Positions 26,421-35,626 are shown, numbered from the stretch's first letter. The stretch is DNA of 64,000 nt from Staphylococcus sp. KG4-3 (GCF_033597815.2 NZ_CP166245.1:558001-622000), one strand, 5' to 3'. Made by a program: numbers and translations. The notes: generated by a model not told the origin, from the letters alone.

Positions 26421-28088
26421 ATGAATATAATTGATCAAGTGAAACAAACATTGATTGAAGAAATCAATCATAGTATACAGCAAGCACAACTTGCAGACGC
26501 AAGTGAAATTCCAGAAATTAAAGTTGAAATCCCTAAAGATACTTCAAATGGTGATTATTCAACGAACATTGCAATGGTTTTAACTAAGATTGCGAAACGT
26601 AATCCACGTGAAATTGCCCAAGCCATCGTAGACAACTTAGATACAACTGCAGCTAATGTTGAAAAAGTACAAATTGCTGGACCTGGTTTTATTAATTTCT
26701 ATTTAGATAACGCTTATTTAACAGCTATCATTTCAGAAGCTATAGATAAAGGCTCTGAATTTGGAAGCACAGAAGAAAAAAATGGTAAAAACATATTACT
26801 AGAATATGTGTCAGCAAATCCAACTGGAGATTTACACATCGGTCATGCGCGTAATGCCGCTGTTGGTGATACATTAGCTAATATTTTAACTGCAGCTGGT
26901 TATAATGTAACTAGAGAATATTACATTAACGATGCGGGTAATCAAATTACAAATTTAGCGCTTTCTATTGAAGCACGTTATTTTGAAGCGCTTGGTGATT
27001 ACTCATTTGAAATGCCAGAGGGCGGATACCATGGAAAAGATATTATTAATATTGGTAAAGATTTAGCTGAAAAACAACCAGAATTAAAAGACTTAGATGA
27101 AGAAACTCGTATTAAAACATTTAGAAAATTAGGCGTCGATTATGAAATGGAAAAATTAAGAACAGATTTAGCTGATTTTAATACTCATTTTGATAGTTGG
27201 TTCAGTGAAACGACTTTATATGAAAAAGGCGAAATCACAGAAGTACTTAATAAGATGACTGAACTTGGTTATACTTACGAAAAAGATGGCGCTACATGGT
27301 TACGTACTACGGATTTTAAAGATGATAAGGACAGAGTATTAATCAAAAATGATGGTAATTACACTTATTTCTTACCAGATATTGCGTATCACTTTGATAA
27401 AATTGAGCGTGGTAATGATACTTTAATCAATTTATTCGGTGCTGACCATCATGGTTATATCAATCGTTTAAAAGCTTCACTTGAAACATTTGGTGTGGAT
27501 AGTGAACGTCTTGAAATACAAATTATGCAAATGGTACGTTTAATGCAAGATGGACAAGAAGTTAAAATGAGTAAACGGACAGGTAATGCCATCACGTTAC
27601 GTGAAATTATGGACGAAGTAGGCGTAGATGCTGCACGTTATTTCTTAACAATGCGTAGTCCTGATACACACTTTGATTTTGATATGGAACTTGCTAAACA
27701 AGAATCACAAGACAATCCAGTATATTATGCGCAATACGCACACGCACGTATTTGTTCAATATTGAAACAAGCGGCTGAAAGAGGTATTACACCTTCTAAA
27801 GACGCAGATTATTCACTTATTACAAATGATAAAGCAATTGATTTGTTGAAAAAAATTGCTGAATTTGAGACGACGATACAAAGTGCTGCTACAAATAGAG
27901 CACCACATAGAATTACAAACTATATTCAAGATTTGGCTTCACATTTCCATAAGTTTTATAATGCTGAAAAAGTGTTGACAGATGACGAAGATAAGACAAA
28001 AGCCCTTATTGCGTTAGTAGATGCAGTGAGAATTACATTGCACAATGCACTTGATTTAGTTGGTGTAACTGCACCAGAATCAATGTAG
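26421..28088 (+). CDS. argS: arginyl-tRNA synthetase
   Basis: Class I synthetase charging tRNA-Arg, 555 residues. The N-terminal Arg-tRNA-synthetase domain (about 1-90) is followed by [19 protein letters not shown] with the HIGH motif (139-142), a KMSKR-type loop (VKMSKRTGN) and a C-terminal DALR anticodon-binding domain. The ATG follows the DUF1934 stop without any gap, with GGAG in the end of that gene. No T-box motif is visible upstream. Confidence 0.97.
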   Translation: MNIIDQVKQTLIEEINHSIQQAQLADASEIPEIKVEIPKDTSNGDYSTNIAMVLTKIAKRNPREIAQAIVDNLDTTAANVEKVQIAGPGFINFYLDNAYLTAIISEAIDKGSEFGSTEEKNGKNILLEYVSANPTGDLHIGHARNAAVGDTLANILTAAGYNVTREYYINDAGNQITNLALSIEARYFEALGDYSFEMPEGGYHGKDIINIGKDLAEKQPELKDLDEETRIKTFRKLGVDYEMEKLRTDLADFNTHFDSWFSETTLYEKGEITEVLNKMTELGYTYEKDGATWLRTTDFKDDKDRVLIKNDGNYTYFLPDIAYHFDKIERGNDTLINLFGADHHGYINRLKASLETFGVDSERLEIQIMQMVRLMQDGQEVKMSKRTGNAITLREIMDEVGVDAARYFLTMRSPDTHFDFDMELAKQESQDNPVYYAQYAHARICSILKQAAERGITPSKDADYSLITNDKAIDLLKKIAEFETTIQSAATNRAPHRITNYIQDLASHFHKFYNAEKVLTDDEDKTKALIALVDAVRITLHNALDLVGVTAPESM

Positions 28089-28099
28089 GGAGTAAATAA

Positions 28100-28187
28100 A
28101 AGAGAGCTAGTATGGAATTTGTTGTTTTTGAGTAGACTGATGTTACTTACTTAAAAAATAATAAATCGTGCTAGCTCTCTTTATTGT
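28100..28187 (+). terminator. long-loop terminator after argS
   Basis: AAAGAGAGCTAG (28100-28111) pairs with CTAGCTCTCTTT (28172-28183). The loop is about 60 nt, unusually long. Confidence 0.65.
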
Positions 28188-28231
28188 GTTAAAATTTCAA
28201 GAAAGTCAAAAATAATTAGGGGAATGTTCAA

Positions 28232-28870
28232 GTGAATTTAGACACTAAAACGTTATATCAGGAATTATATAATCACATGGGTCCACAAGGCTGGTGGCCT
28301 GCTGATACAAAGATTGAAATAATGTTAGGAGCAATTTTAGTTCAAAATACAAATTGGAGAAACGCTGCTTATGCAATTGAATCTCTTAAACTTAATACTT
28401 CATTAGAACCACAACAAATACTAAATTTAGAAATTGATGTTTTACAAAAGGTTATAAAATCTAGTGGATTTTACAAGAGTAAAGCGCAAACGATTCACGC
28501 TTTATTGAGCTGGTTAGAGCAATTTGATTTTGATTATGAAGCCATTAACAAATGTTTTCAAGAAAATCTTCGTAAAGAATTGCTAAGTATAAAAGGTGTT
28601 GGTAGTGAGACTGCAGATGTTTTACTTGTCTATATATTTGGTGGTGTTGAATTTATACCGGACAGTTATACGCGAAGAATATATTATAAATTGGGTTATG
28701 ATCATACTACGAGTTACGAAAAGCTAAAAAAACATGTCATACTACCAGATAACTTTACGAACCAAGATGCCAATGAATTTCATGCATTATTAGATAATTT
28801 TGGCAAAGCATACTTTAACGGTGGCGGAACAAACACAGTTGATTTTTTAGAAAAACATTTCGTACGATGA
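28232..28870 (+). CDS. HhH-GPD DNA glycosylase without iron-sulphur cluster (MagIII-like)
   Basis: 212 residues of the endonuclease III superfamily, a base-excision repair glycosylase. The helix-hairpin-helix is ELLSIKGVGSETADVLLVYIFG and the catalytic Asp is in FIPDSYTRRI. The lyase lysine of endonuclease III (LPGVGRKTA) is replaced by Glu (IKGVGSETA), and the C-terminal four-cysteine cluster is absent. Both traits point to a monofunctional alkylpurine glycosylase of MagIII type rather than Nth. GTG start, with AGGGGAA upstream; single gene. Confidence 0.82.
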   Translation: MNLDTKTLYQELYNHMGPQGWWPADTKIEIMLGAILVQNTNWRNAAYAIESLKLNTSLEPQQILNLEIDVLQKVIKSSGFYKSKAQTIHALLSWLEQFDFDYEAINKCFQENLRKELLSIKGVGSETADVLLVYIFGGVEFIPDSYTRRIYYKLGYDHTTSYEKLKKHVILPDNFTNQDANEFHALLDNFGKAYFNGGGTNTVDFLEKHFVR

Positions 28871-29098
28871 CTTTAATTTGAAAAGATTTATATATGAAAA
28901 TTATGGTTTGCTCAAGTTATGTCAATTACGTTGGCATAACCTCATAAACTTTATTAGAAGCACTGGGAAAACTGTGCACTACTTTCATGGAATTATGTCA
29001 ACATCTGTCTGAATTTGCAACGAAATACTTTAAAAAATAATTAAAAATGTATTGGAATTTGGTATGATAAAAGAAAATTGATAATAGGAGTTAAAGAA
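28871..29098. other. gap upstream of the metal/cobalamin-binding lipoprotein
   Basis: 228 nt with two short inverted repeats (AGTTATG/CATAACT-type near 28915-28945 and GCAC/GTGC near 28967-28984). I looked for cobalamin riboswitch boxes and a full Fur box and found neither; only a GATAAT half-site precedes the gene. Confidence 0.4.
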
Positions 29099-29983
29099 AT
29101 GAAAAAGCAATTTAAAATAGTCTGTCTTTTTATTGTTATGTCTATGCTTTTAGTAGCATGTAGTACAAATTCTAATCAATCAGAAAAAAAGGAGCAGTCA
29201 GAAAATCATAATTATAAACGAATTGTATCGTTGATGCCAAGTAACACTGAAATTTTATATGAATTAGGTTTAGGCGACAGTGTGGTTGGTGTTTCAACTG
29301 TAGATGATTATCCGAAAGAAGTAAAAGATAAAAAGCAATTTGATGCGATGAAGTTAAATAAAGAAGCATTGTTGAAGGCTAAACCTGATTTGATTTTAGC
29401 GCATGAATCTCAAAAGCCTACGAGTGGTAAAATACTCAATTCACTAAAGAAAAATGGCGTGAAAGTTGTATATGTCAAAGATGCTCAATCCATTGATGAT
29501 ATGTATAAAACATTTCATCAAATAGGGGAAGTAACAGGTAAGAATAAAGAAGCTAAGGCACTTATAAAAGAAACAAAAGCAAATATTAAAGAAGTTAAAG
29601 ACTCTATTCCTGAAAATGCTAAAACTCAAAAAGTATTTATGGAGGTATCATCTGAGCCAGAAATATATACTGCAGGTAAAGAAACTTTTTTTGATGATAT
29701 GCTAAATAAATTAAAAGTAGATAACAGTTTTTCTAACTTAACAGGATGGCAAAAAGTTAGTAAAGAAGATATCATTAAGAAGAATCCTGATATTTTGATA
29801 TCAACGATGGGTATTTCAAAATCGGAGTATGAGAAAGTTATTAACCAACGTGGTGGTTTTAATGAAATTAATGCGGTAAAAAACAATAATATTAAAGCTA
29901 TAAATGGAGATCAAATTTCACGTCCAGGACCAAGAATTGATGACGGATTAAAAGCGTTGAGAGATGCTATTTATAAACAATAA
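29099..29983 (+). CDS. iron/cobalamin-type ABC transporter substrate-binding lipoprotein
   Basis: 294 residues. A lipoprotein signal ends in LVAC (18-21), so Cys21 is lipidated and the protein sits on the outer face of the membrane. The rest is a helical-backbone class III binding domain (KRIVSLMPSNTEILYELGLGDSVVGVS, then PRIDDGLKALRDAI at the end), as in BtuF/FecB-like proteins. The cargo may be a siderophore, heme or cobalamin; the sequence cannot tell. AGGAG precedes the ATG at 29099; upstream in-frame codons are not needed. A FecCD-type permease follows, after a terminator. Confidence 0.86.
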   Translation: MKKQFKIVCLFIVMSMLLVACSTNSNQSEKKEQSENHNYKRIVSLMPSNTEILYELGLGDSVVGVSTVDDYPKEVKDKKQFDAMKLNKEALLKAKPDLILAHESQKPTSGKILNSLKKNGVKVVYVKDAQSIDDMYKTFHQIGEVTGKNKEAKALIKETKANIKEVKDSIPENAKTQKVFMEVSSEPEIYTAGKETFFDDMLNKLKVDNSFSNLTGWQKVSKEDIIKKNPDILISTMGISKSEYEKVINQRGGFNEINAVKNNNIKAINGDQISRPGPRIDDGLKALRDAIYKQ

Positions 29984-30100
29984 AATACGAGGAATTCATA
30001 ATAGGGTGTAATTAGCATAGGAAGTATTAACTATAACTCCTAGTGATTATTACATATTTCCTTGTTGAGATGTAAAACATTTGAGTTAGTCATAAGTTGT

Positions 30101-30156
30101 GAGAGACGAAACATAAATCTAAGTAAAAGTTTAGATTTATGTTTCGCTCTCTTTTT
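30101..30156 (+). terminator. strong terminator between lipoprotein and permease genes
   Basis: GAGAGACGAAACATAAATCT on the left pairs with AGATTTATGTTTCGCTCTC on the right (roughly 30101-30122 and 30131-30151), followed by TTTTTAT. It separates two genes that would be expected to share a transcript. Confidence 0.85.
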
Positions 30157-30256
30157 ATAATTTAAAGAAATTCATATGATTAAATATAGTGTTAATGGGC
30201 TACAGGTGGTATTGTAATAGTTGAAATATGTAAGTGAAAGCGTGGCTTAGAAAGAA

Positions 30257-31207
30257 ATGAGATATTATAAAGCAATCATCATATGGTTAATACTTCTTAT
30301 AACAAGCATTTTATTTAGTTTGATGTGGGGAATTGGACAAGTGAATGATGAATTATCCCAAACAATTTTATATCAAGTGAGAATGCCGAGAATGTTGCAA
30401 GCATTATTAGCAGGAGTAGGCTTAACATTAGCAGGACATATGTTTCAAACGTTACTAAATAACCCGTTAGCAGATAGTTTTACTTTAGGTCTCGCAAGTG
30501 GTGCAACGTTTGGCTCAGGTTTAGCTGTTGTCATAGGTGTTTCATTTATATGGTTGCCAATGTTTTCAGTAGTGTTTAGTATAATTACACTAATCTTAGT
30601 TATTACTTTAACTACAGCCATGTCAAAAGGCTATCCAATTAGAACATTAATATTAGCTGGCATTATGATAGGCGCACTATTTAATGCATTTTTATATGTT
30701 TTGGTTATATTTAATCAAAGTAAAATGAAGAATATAGTAAATTATATGTTTGGTGGGTTTTCATCTGCAGAGTACAATGAAGTCATTTATATTGGTGTTG
30801 TAACCCTCATAAGTGTGATAATACTATTTGGTATGATTTCTAAAATAAAGTTATTACAACTTGGAGATTTACGTGCGCAATCATTAGGACTAAATGTGAA
30901 AAGAGTGACATATATTCTATTGTTAATTGCTTCAATTATGACTGCAGTGATTGTGGCATATGTGGGAGTTATTGGATTTATTGGAATGGTTATTCCTCAA
31001 CTTGTAAGAAGAAATAGGGTACATTATAATTTAGGTCAACAAATGGGACTGAACGTGCTTATAGGTGGTACAATTATGGTACTCTCAGATTGGTTGGGGA
31101 GCACGTTGCTAGATCCTTTCCAAATACCAGCTAGTATTATTTTAGCTTTACTCGGTATTCCAGTATTATTTTATATTATGATAACACAATCGCGTGTTCA
31201 TAGTTAG
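30257..31207 (+). CDS. FecCD-family iron/cobalamin ABC permease
   Basis: 316-residue integral membrane protein with 8-10 hydrophobic segments. QVRMPRMLQALLAGVGLTLAGHMFQTLLNNPLA is the conserved start of BtuC/FhuB/FecD-type permeases, and GVIGFIGMVIPQLVRR is the cytoplasmic contact region for the ATPase. No ATPase gene follows, so it would borrow one such as FhuC, which serves several staphylococcal siderophore systems. The ribosome-binding site (AGAAAG) is weak. Confidence 0.87.
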   Translation: MRYYKAIIIWLILLITSILFSLMWGIGQVNDELSQTILYQVRMPRMLQALLAGVGLTLAGHMFQTLLNNPLADSFTLGLASGATFGSGLAVVIGVSFIWLPMFSVVFSIITLILVITLTTAMSKGYPIRTLILAGIMIGALFNAFLYVLVIFNQSKMKNIVNYMFGGFSSAEYNEVIYIGVVTLISVIILFGMISKIKLLQLGDLRAQSLGLNVKRVTYILLLIASIMTAVIVAYVGVIGFIGMVIPQLVRRNRVHYNLGQQMGLNVLIGGTIMVLSDWLGSTLLDPFQIPASIILALLGIPVLFYIMITQSRVHS

Positions 31208-31277
31208 ATAGTGCTATTTAAAAATTTTAAAGCAAAATTTGCTTGTTTGAAAAAATGTTTATAAAGAGGTTATGATG

Positions 31278-31976
31278 ATGGACTTAACACAAGTTAAAGC
31301 GGTCGTATTTGATTTAGAAGGTACACTTTTAGACAGAAAAAAATCACGTGAAAAATTTATTGAAGAGCAATATGAACGATTCCATGATTATTTGGTGCGC
31401 ATTCAACTTGAAGATTTTAAAAGAAAATTTATTGAACTAGATGATGATGAAGATCATGATAAACCAGAACTGTATAAAGCAATTATTAAAGATTTTCACG
31501 TTGATCGGTTAACTTGGAAAGATTTATTTCATGACTTTGAAATGCATTTTTACCGTTACGTCTTTCCATATTACGATACATTATATACTTTAGAAAAATT
31601 GACAAACAGTGGTTATTTAACAGGTGTCATAGCCAATGGTAAATCTAAAATTAAGCAATATCGAATGCATGCATTAGGTGTAGAAGATGCTATTAACTAT
31701 TTATCCACTTCAGAAACTGTCGGGTATCGCAAACCACATCCAAGGATTTTTGAAGATATGTTAAAGCAATTAGGGACAAAGCCAGAAGAGACAATGTATG
31801 TGGGCGATGACCCTCTAAATGATGTAGCGCCAGCAAGAGCGATGGGCATGATTAGTGTCTGGTTTAAAGAAGAGGAAACAGTCGATGTAGAGCCTTTACC
31901 AGAAGAAGTAGACTTTACAATCAATACAACTGAAGAACTGCTTTCTATATTACCTATTGCAAAGAAAGGGAGATAA
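31278..31976 (+). CDS. HAD-superfamily protein with altered active site
   Basis: About 232 residues with the HAD hydrolase fold and a helical cap (about 20-95). Motif I is FDLEGTLLD: the nucleophile Asp12 is kept, but the second aspartate is Glu14. Motif II reads VIANGK where a Thr/Ser is expected. Motif III Lys is in YRKPHPRIFED, and motif IV GDDPLNDV is normal. MtnC-type phosphatases also use D-x-E, so it may be active with changed specificity. Three ATGs in a row stand here; the third is best spaced (8 nt) from AAAGAGG. It is followed two bases later by an alpha/beta hydrolase homologue. Confidence 0.82.
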   Translation: MDLTQVKAVVFDLEGTLLDRKKSREKFIEEQYERFHDYLVRIQLEDFKRKFIELDDDEDHDKPELYKAIIKDFHVDRLTWKDLFHDFEMHFYRYVFPYYDTLYTLEKLTNSGYLTGVIANGKSKIKQYRMHALGVEDAINYLSTSETVGYRKPHPRIFEDMLKQLGTKPEETMYVGDDPLNDVAPARAMGMISVWFKEEETVDVEPLPEEVDFTINTTEELLSILPIAKKGR

Positions 31977-31978
31977 TT

Positions 31979-32779
31979 ATGAATCTATTTACAACTAGAG
32001 ATGGTGTAGCCTTAAATTATAGAACAAGTGGAGAAGGCAATGTGATAGTGATGATACACACTGCGTTAGACAATTTAACTGTTTTTAATGATATTGAAGA
32101 AAAATTTAATAAGAATAATCAAGTTATATTAGTGGATTTACGTGGTCATGGTTATTCAGATAAACCAAATGAAATTAATTTTGAAACATATGCAGAGGAT
32201 ATTAAAGCGTTATTAGATCACTTATATGTAACTCAGTGTGCATTTATCGGTCATGAATTAGGTGCTTCTGTCGCAGTATCATTTGCATCATTATATCCAG
32301 ATATGACAAGTTCATTAACATTAATTAATCCCACATTATTAAGTGATATGTCACCAGAAGAGCGCTTGTATCGTAAGCATGCTGACCTAATTAGAAATTG
32401 GGATAAAGAAACACAACAAAAATTCCTAGATAAGCATTTATATTATTCTAAACGCAAAGCTAAAAAATTCTTAAAACAAGTAGATGATACAAATAGCATT
32501 GCAACAAAAGCAGAATTAAATGCTGTAAAAGCCTCATTTAATGATAACGATATTATGCGTTATTTAAGTGAAGTTAATTCACCAACTTTAATTGTTGCAG
32601 GGCAACATGGTGCGAGAACAACCGTTGTTGAAGCAAAAGAAGTAGGTGACTATATAGGAAAAGTGGAATTTGAAGTGTTCACAGCATCAGGGTTATATCC
32701 ATTTGTAGAAGAAAAAGAAAAATTTGTAGATGTTGTAACTGAATTTATTAAAGAAAATGAACCAGCAACGTTATATTAA
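31979..32779 (+). CDS. alpha/beta-hydrolase fold protein lacking its catalytic triad
   Basis: 266 residues, alpha/beta hydrolase fold, directly after the HAD gene (2-nt gap) and probably co-translated with it. Every key residue is changed: the nucleophile elbow is GHELG with Glu93 instead of Ser or Asp; the oxyanion HG pair is HTAL; the acid position reads GQHGAR instead of GxxD; the C-terminal His position reads SGLYPF. A paralogue-like hydrolase at 34.8 kb keeps Asp, Asp and His. It is therefore probably a pseudoenzyme with a binding or regulatory role, or a partner of the HAD protein. Confidence 0.83.
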   Translation: MNLFTTRDGVALNYRTSGEGNVIVMIHTALDNLTVFNDIEEKFNKNNQVILVDLRGHGYSDKPNEINFETYAEDIKALLDHLYVTQCAFIGHELGASVAVSFASLYPDMTSSLTLINPTLLSDMSPEERLYRKHADLIRNWDKETQQKFLDKHLYYSKRKAKKFLKQVDDTNSIATKAELNAVKASFNDNDIMRYLSEVNSPTLIVAGQHGARTTVVEAKEVGDYIGKVEFEVFTASGLYPFVEEKEKFVDVVTEFIKENEPATLY

Positions 32780-33127
32780 AATACAATATTGTAAGCAAAC
32801 CAAAAGTTAATTATAGCATTTGGTTTGTTTTTTTTGTTTGAAAGCAAAATGGGAAGTGTAATTCGATAGAATGCCATTACTGTGGGAGGAACAAATGTCA
32901 TTAGATAATAATATAAAAGGATTGAGTGGGAATTGTGAAAATGGGATGATTTCATCTATCTAAAGCTTAATAACACAATCTAGGTCGTTAGAATATAATT
33001 GTTACTTTGATTACAGGATGAAGAGTTTTTGTAATATTTTTGTAACACCACTGTTATTTTAGTAATATTTATAGTACAATATAGATAAGCACAAGATAAC
33101 TTATATATACAGAAGGAGAGAGTGCTT
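32780..33127. other. gap upstream of the secreted protein gene
   Basis: 348 nt holding one tiny ORF with a good ribosome-binding site, TTTGTT-rich sequence after the hydrolase stop, and a TTGTAA-to-TACAAT stretch near 33038-33079 that may contain the promoter of the secreted protein. Nothing else is supported. Confidence 0.4.
32895..32963 (+). CDS. possible 22-aa small ORF
   Basis: ATG preceded by GTGGGAGGAACAA, an excellent ribosome-binding site, opens a 22-codon ORF (MSLDNNIKGLSGNCENGMIS then SI). It has no membrane segment. It could be a real micro-protein, a leader peptide, or the surviving N-terminus of a decayed gene. The start signal is the only support. Confidence 0.3.
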   Translation: MSLDNNIKGLSGNCENGMISSI

Positions 33128-33634
33128 ATGAAAAAAGTATTTGCAGCAGTCCTAGTTTCAGGTTTAGCGATCTCTGGATTTAGTACAGGTAGTGTTGAGG
33201 CAGCATCAGGTAACTCTATCCAAAGTGTTAAATCACTTCAACAAGGAGATACAACGCTAGAAGGTGCTAAAATAGGTGCTTCTATACAAAGCGTATTGAA
33301 TGAGAATAACGCACCAATTTATTCATATAGTCCTGATGGTAATGAACATTATTATGAATTTAAAAAAGATAACGGTGTGCTTGTTGTGACGGCAGACGGT
33401 AAGAAAAACAAAGGTAAAATTACCCGTGTTTCTATGAGTTACAATGATACAAATGGCCCAACATATAAAGATGTTAAGTCACAGGTAAGTAAAAATGCTG
33501 TTACACGTGAACATTATAATGATGTCACTGGTAACTTTGGCTATGTACAAGATGATGAATTATCTTACCAATTTAGTTCAGCATCACCAAGTGATAAAAA
33601 TATCAAACTATATCGTATAGATATGGGGAAATAA
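33128..33634 (+). CDS. secreted protein of unknown function, 168 aa
   Basis: MKKVFAAVLVSGLAISGFST starts a classical signal peptide ending near Ala25-Ala26, predicting a mature exported protein of about 142 residues. The mature part is polar and beta-rich with no LPXTG, LysM or catalytic motif. I recognise it as the exported hypothetical protein that lies between the hydrolase gene and sarA in S. aureus. GAAGGAGAG lies 8 nt before the ATG at 33128; the GTG at 33122 is too close. Function is unknown. Confidence 0.85.
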   Translation: MKKVFAAVLVSGLAISGFSTGSVEAASGNSIQSVKSLQQGDTTLEGAKIGASIQSVLNENNAPIYSYSPDGNEHYYEFKKDNGVLVVTADGKKNKGKITRVSMSYNDTNGPTYKDVKSQVSKNAVTREHYNDVTGNFGYVQDDELSYQFSSASPSDKNIKLYRIDMGK

Positions 33635-33756
33635 CATTTACTTTGTAACATTTTAACGAATTGTGTGGTAGCGAATTATAATTTTAATGGTTAAATAGTG
33701 TGACTTTAAAAAAGTGGTTCTTTAAAGTGATACTTGAAATACCAATATTAATTGAG

Positions 33757-33792
33757 AGGCTAAGACATTTATTAATGTCTTAGCCTTAATTT
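33757..33792 (+). terminator. terminator of the secreted protein gene
   Basis: A perfect stem, AGGCTAAGACAT (33757-33768) with ATGTCTTAGCCT (33775-33786), is followed by TAATTT. Confidence 0.8.
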
Positions 33793-33908
33793 ATTGTTAA
33801 AATAGAGAGTAATGTGAGACTATTAACTGAATTAAAGATTAAACTATTTTAATGACTTTAAAATAATGGGGCGTTACATAAATAAAAAATGATTCAAAGG
33901 AGCCAATC

Positions 33909-34619
33909 ATGAGAGTTAATGACAAAGTTTTAGTAGAAAATATAAATGACTATTTTACTCATAAAGGGCTTTCTCCCAATTTAATAGATGATATTAAAGA
34001 GAAACTAAAAAAAGATTTGAAAAAATCAGAAGCAAAAGATGAAGATTATATAGAATATAGACGTAAATCACCAGCGGAAATTATATTAACTATACAACGT
34101 AATTTATTCACTCTACAATTGAATCCCATCATATTTTTTATCGTGAATTTTATCTTGTTATCTTACTTATATGATAAACAATATGTGCCATTCCAAGCAG
34201 CAACAGGCACCTCTATTTTTTATTGTCTAGTGATTTTACCCATTTCAATTTTTATATATTTAAGGATTGATTGGAAGAATTATCTATATAGTAATAAATT
34301 CGAAATGGTTATAGGATTAGGAGTCGCTGTTATATCGATGGTACTTGTTGTCTTACAAGGCTTTAATATCAATTTAGGCATTGTTGCTGTTACAATTTAT
34401 GCACATCAAGCTGTATTTTTTATCGGAATTTTATTTAGTATATCAGGTCTGTATTTTAGAAGATTAGAATTTACAGGTATTGGTTTACTTTTATGTCAAA
34501 AGACTATTGATGCCATGATAAGTAACTCAAGTATTACACAAATTGCCTCTATAGTTATATGGATTTTACTACTTATTGTGATTATTTATTACACTATTCG
34601 AATTTCTTCACGAAACTAA
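33909..34619 (+). CDS. membrane protein of unknown function, 236 aa
   Basis: The first 60 residues are soluble and charged (VENINDYFTHKGLSPNLIDD, then KEKLKKDLKKSEAKDED). They resemble the alpha-helical N-terminal domain of HAAS/DUF1129-like proteins that sit next to regulators. Six hydrophobic segments follow from about residue 75. The C-terminus is basic. I cannot name a family with confidence. Ribosome-binding site AAAGGAG; terminators on both sides, so it is monocistronic. Confidence 0.75.
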   Translation: MRVNDKVLVENINDYFTHKGLSPNLIDDIKEKLKKDLKKSEAKDEDYIEYRRKSPAEIILTIQRNLFTLQLNPIIFFIVNFILLSYLYDKQYVPFQAATGTSIFYCLVILPISIFIYLRIDWKNYLYSNKFEMVIGLGVAVISMVLVVLQGFNINLGIVAVTIYAHQAVFFIGILFSISGLYFRRLEFTGIGLLLCQKTIDAMISNSSITQIASIVIWILLLIVIIYYTIRISSRN

Positions 34620-34652
34620 TATCAATTTTTGGATTAATTAAAAAGTGAACTG

Positions 34653-34707
34653 AAACACGTGCCGTTTATTCAAAGTCTTATGACTACAAAATGGTACGTG
34701 TTTTTAT
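34653..34707 (+). terminator. terminator of the membrane protein gene
   Basis: AAACACGTGCCGTTT pairs imperfectly with AAATGGTACGTGTTT (about 34653-34667 and 34688-34703), followed by TTATTG. Confidence 0.75.
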
Positions 34708-34822
34708 TGTACTTAAAGTGTGTATAAAACATATCAGATTATAAAATAATTAAAAATAAAAAATATAGCATACGCGCTTTCGAAATGGGGTATATTACTT
34801 TTGTAAGGGGAGGTGACCCATA

Positions 34823-35626
34823 ATGAAAAAATTAGTAACAAACTGTAACAACGAGATTGCTTACATCCGAGAGGGTCAAGGTTTTCCTATTATATTAATC
34901 CATGGACTAGATGGTAATATGGCTTCGTTATTTAGTTTGAAAGAGGGCTTAAAGCAACATTACGAAGTTATTGTTTACGATGTTAGAGGTCACGGTAAAT
35001 CATCTAAACCCAATTCATTTAATTTAGAAGATCACGTAGAAGATTTAAAGGGATTGATGACAAAGTTAGATATTTCAACGGCGCATATTATTGGGCATGA
35101 TATGGGCGGTTTGGTTGCAAAACATTTTAGTGATAGATATAATTCGATGGTAAAGACGCTGACATTGATAGCTTGTAACTTAATTGATAGCGTACATGGA
35201 TTAAATAAATTAATGATTGAACATCAAGATGAAATTGAAGGTTTCGATAAATCAGAATCACTCATTTTATTGTTACCCTATATGTATCAAGCAGAGGATA
35301 AAGCAAAAAGATGGTTCCAGAACCAATTAATTTATAGTAGACAATCGGCTGAAGATAGTGCAGTAGCCACGAGAGCATTAATGGAATTTCCAGTATTTAA
35401 TAAAGATGTCGTTATTAAAAATACGGATACACCTACATTGATTATTAATGGAAAGTATGATCCATTAGTTCCTATTGAAGTAATAGAAAAGTATCATTAT
35501 GCATTTACTTCATTACAAATGATAGAATTTGAACATTCTGGTCATGCACCTCATATTGAAGAACCAAAACATTTTTTAGATGTTTATAGCGATTTTATAA
35601 ATACTACAGAATATCAAAAATATTAA
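34823..35626 (+). CDS. alpha/beta hydrolase with Asp nucleophile
   Basis: 267 residues. The oxyanion motif IHGLDGN is intact, the nucleophile elbow is GHDMGG (Asp93), the acid is in NGKYDPLVP, and the base is in HSGHAPHIEE. An Asp nucleophile is typical of haloalkane/fluoroacetate dehalogenases and epoxide hydrolases rather than esterases. It resembles the triad-less homologue at 32 kb in length and sequence, so they may be paralogues. Strong site AGGGGAGGTGA. It is the last gene before sarA and convergent with it. Confidence 0.86.
   Translation: MKKLVTNCNNEIAYIREGQGFPIILIHGLDGNMASLFSLKEGLKQHYEVIVYDVRGHGKSSKPNSFNLEDHVEDLKGLMTKLDISTAHIIGHDMGGLVAKHFSDRYNSMVKTLTLIACNLIDSVHGLNKLMIEHQDEIEGFDKSESLILLLPYMYQAEDKAKRWFQNQLIYSRQSAEDSAVATRALMEFPVFNKDVVIKNTDTPTLIINGKYDPLVPIEVIEKYHYAFTSLQMIEFEHSGHAPHIEEPKHFLDVYSDFINTTEYQKY

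Noticed and set aside
28871..29098. Cobalamin riboswitch upstream of the binding lipoprotein
   Set aside because: I looked for the B12 box and the conserved GGGAA...GCCACUG core and did not find them; only small inverted repeats are present.
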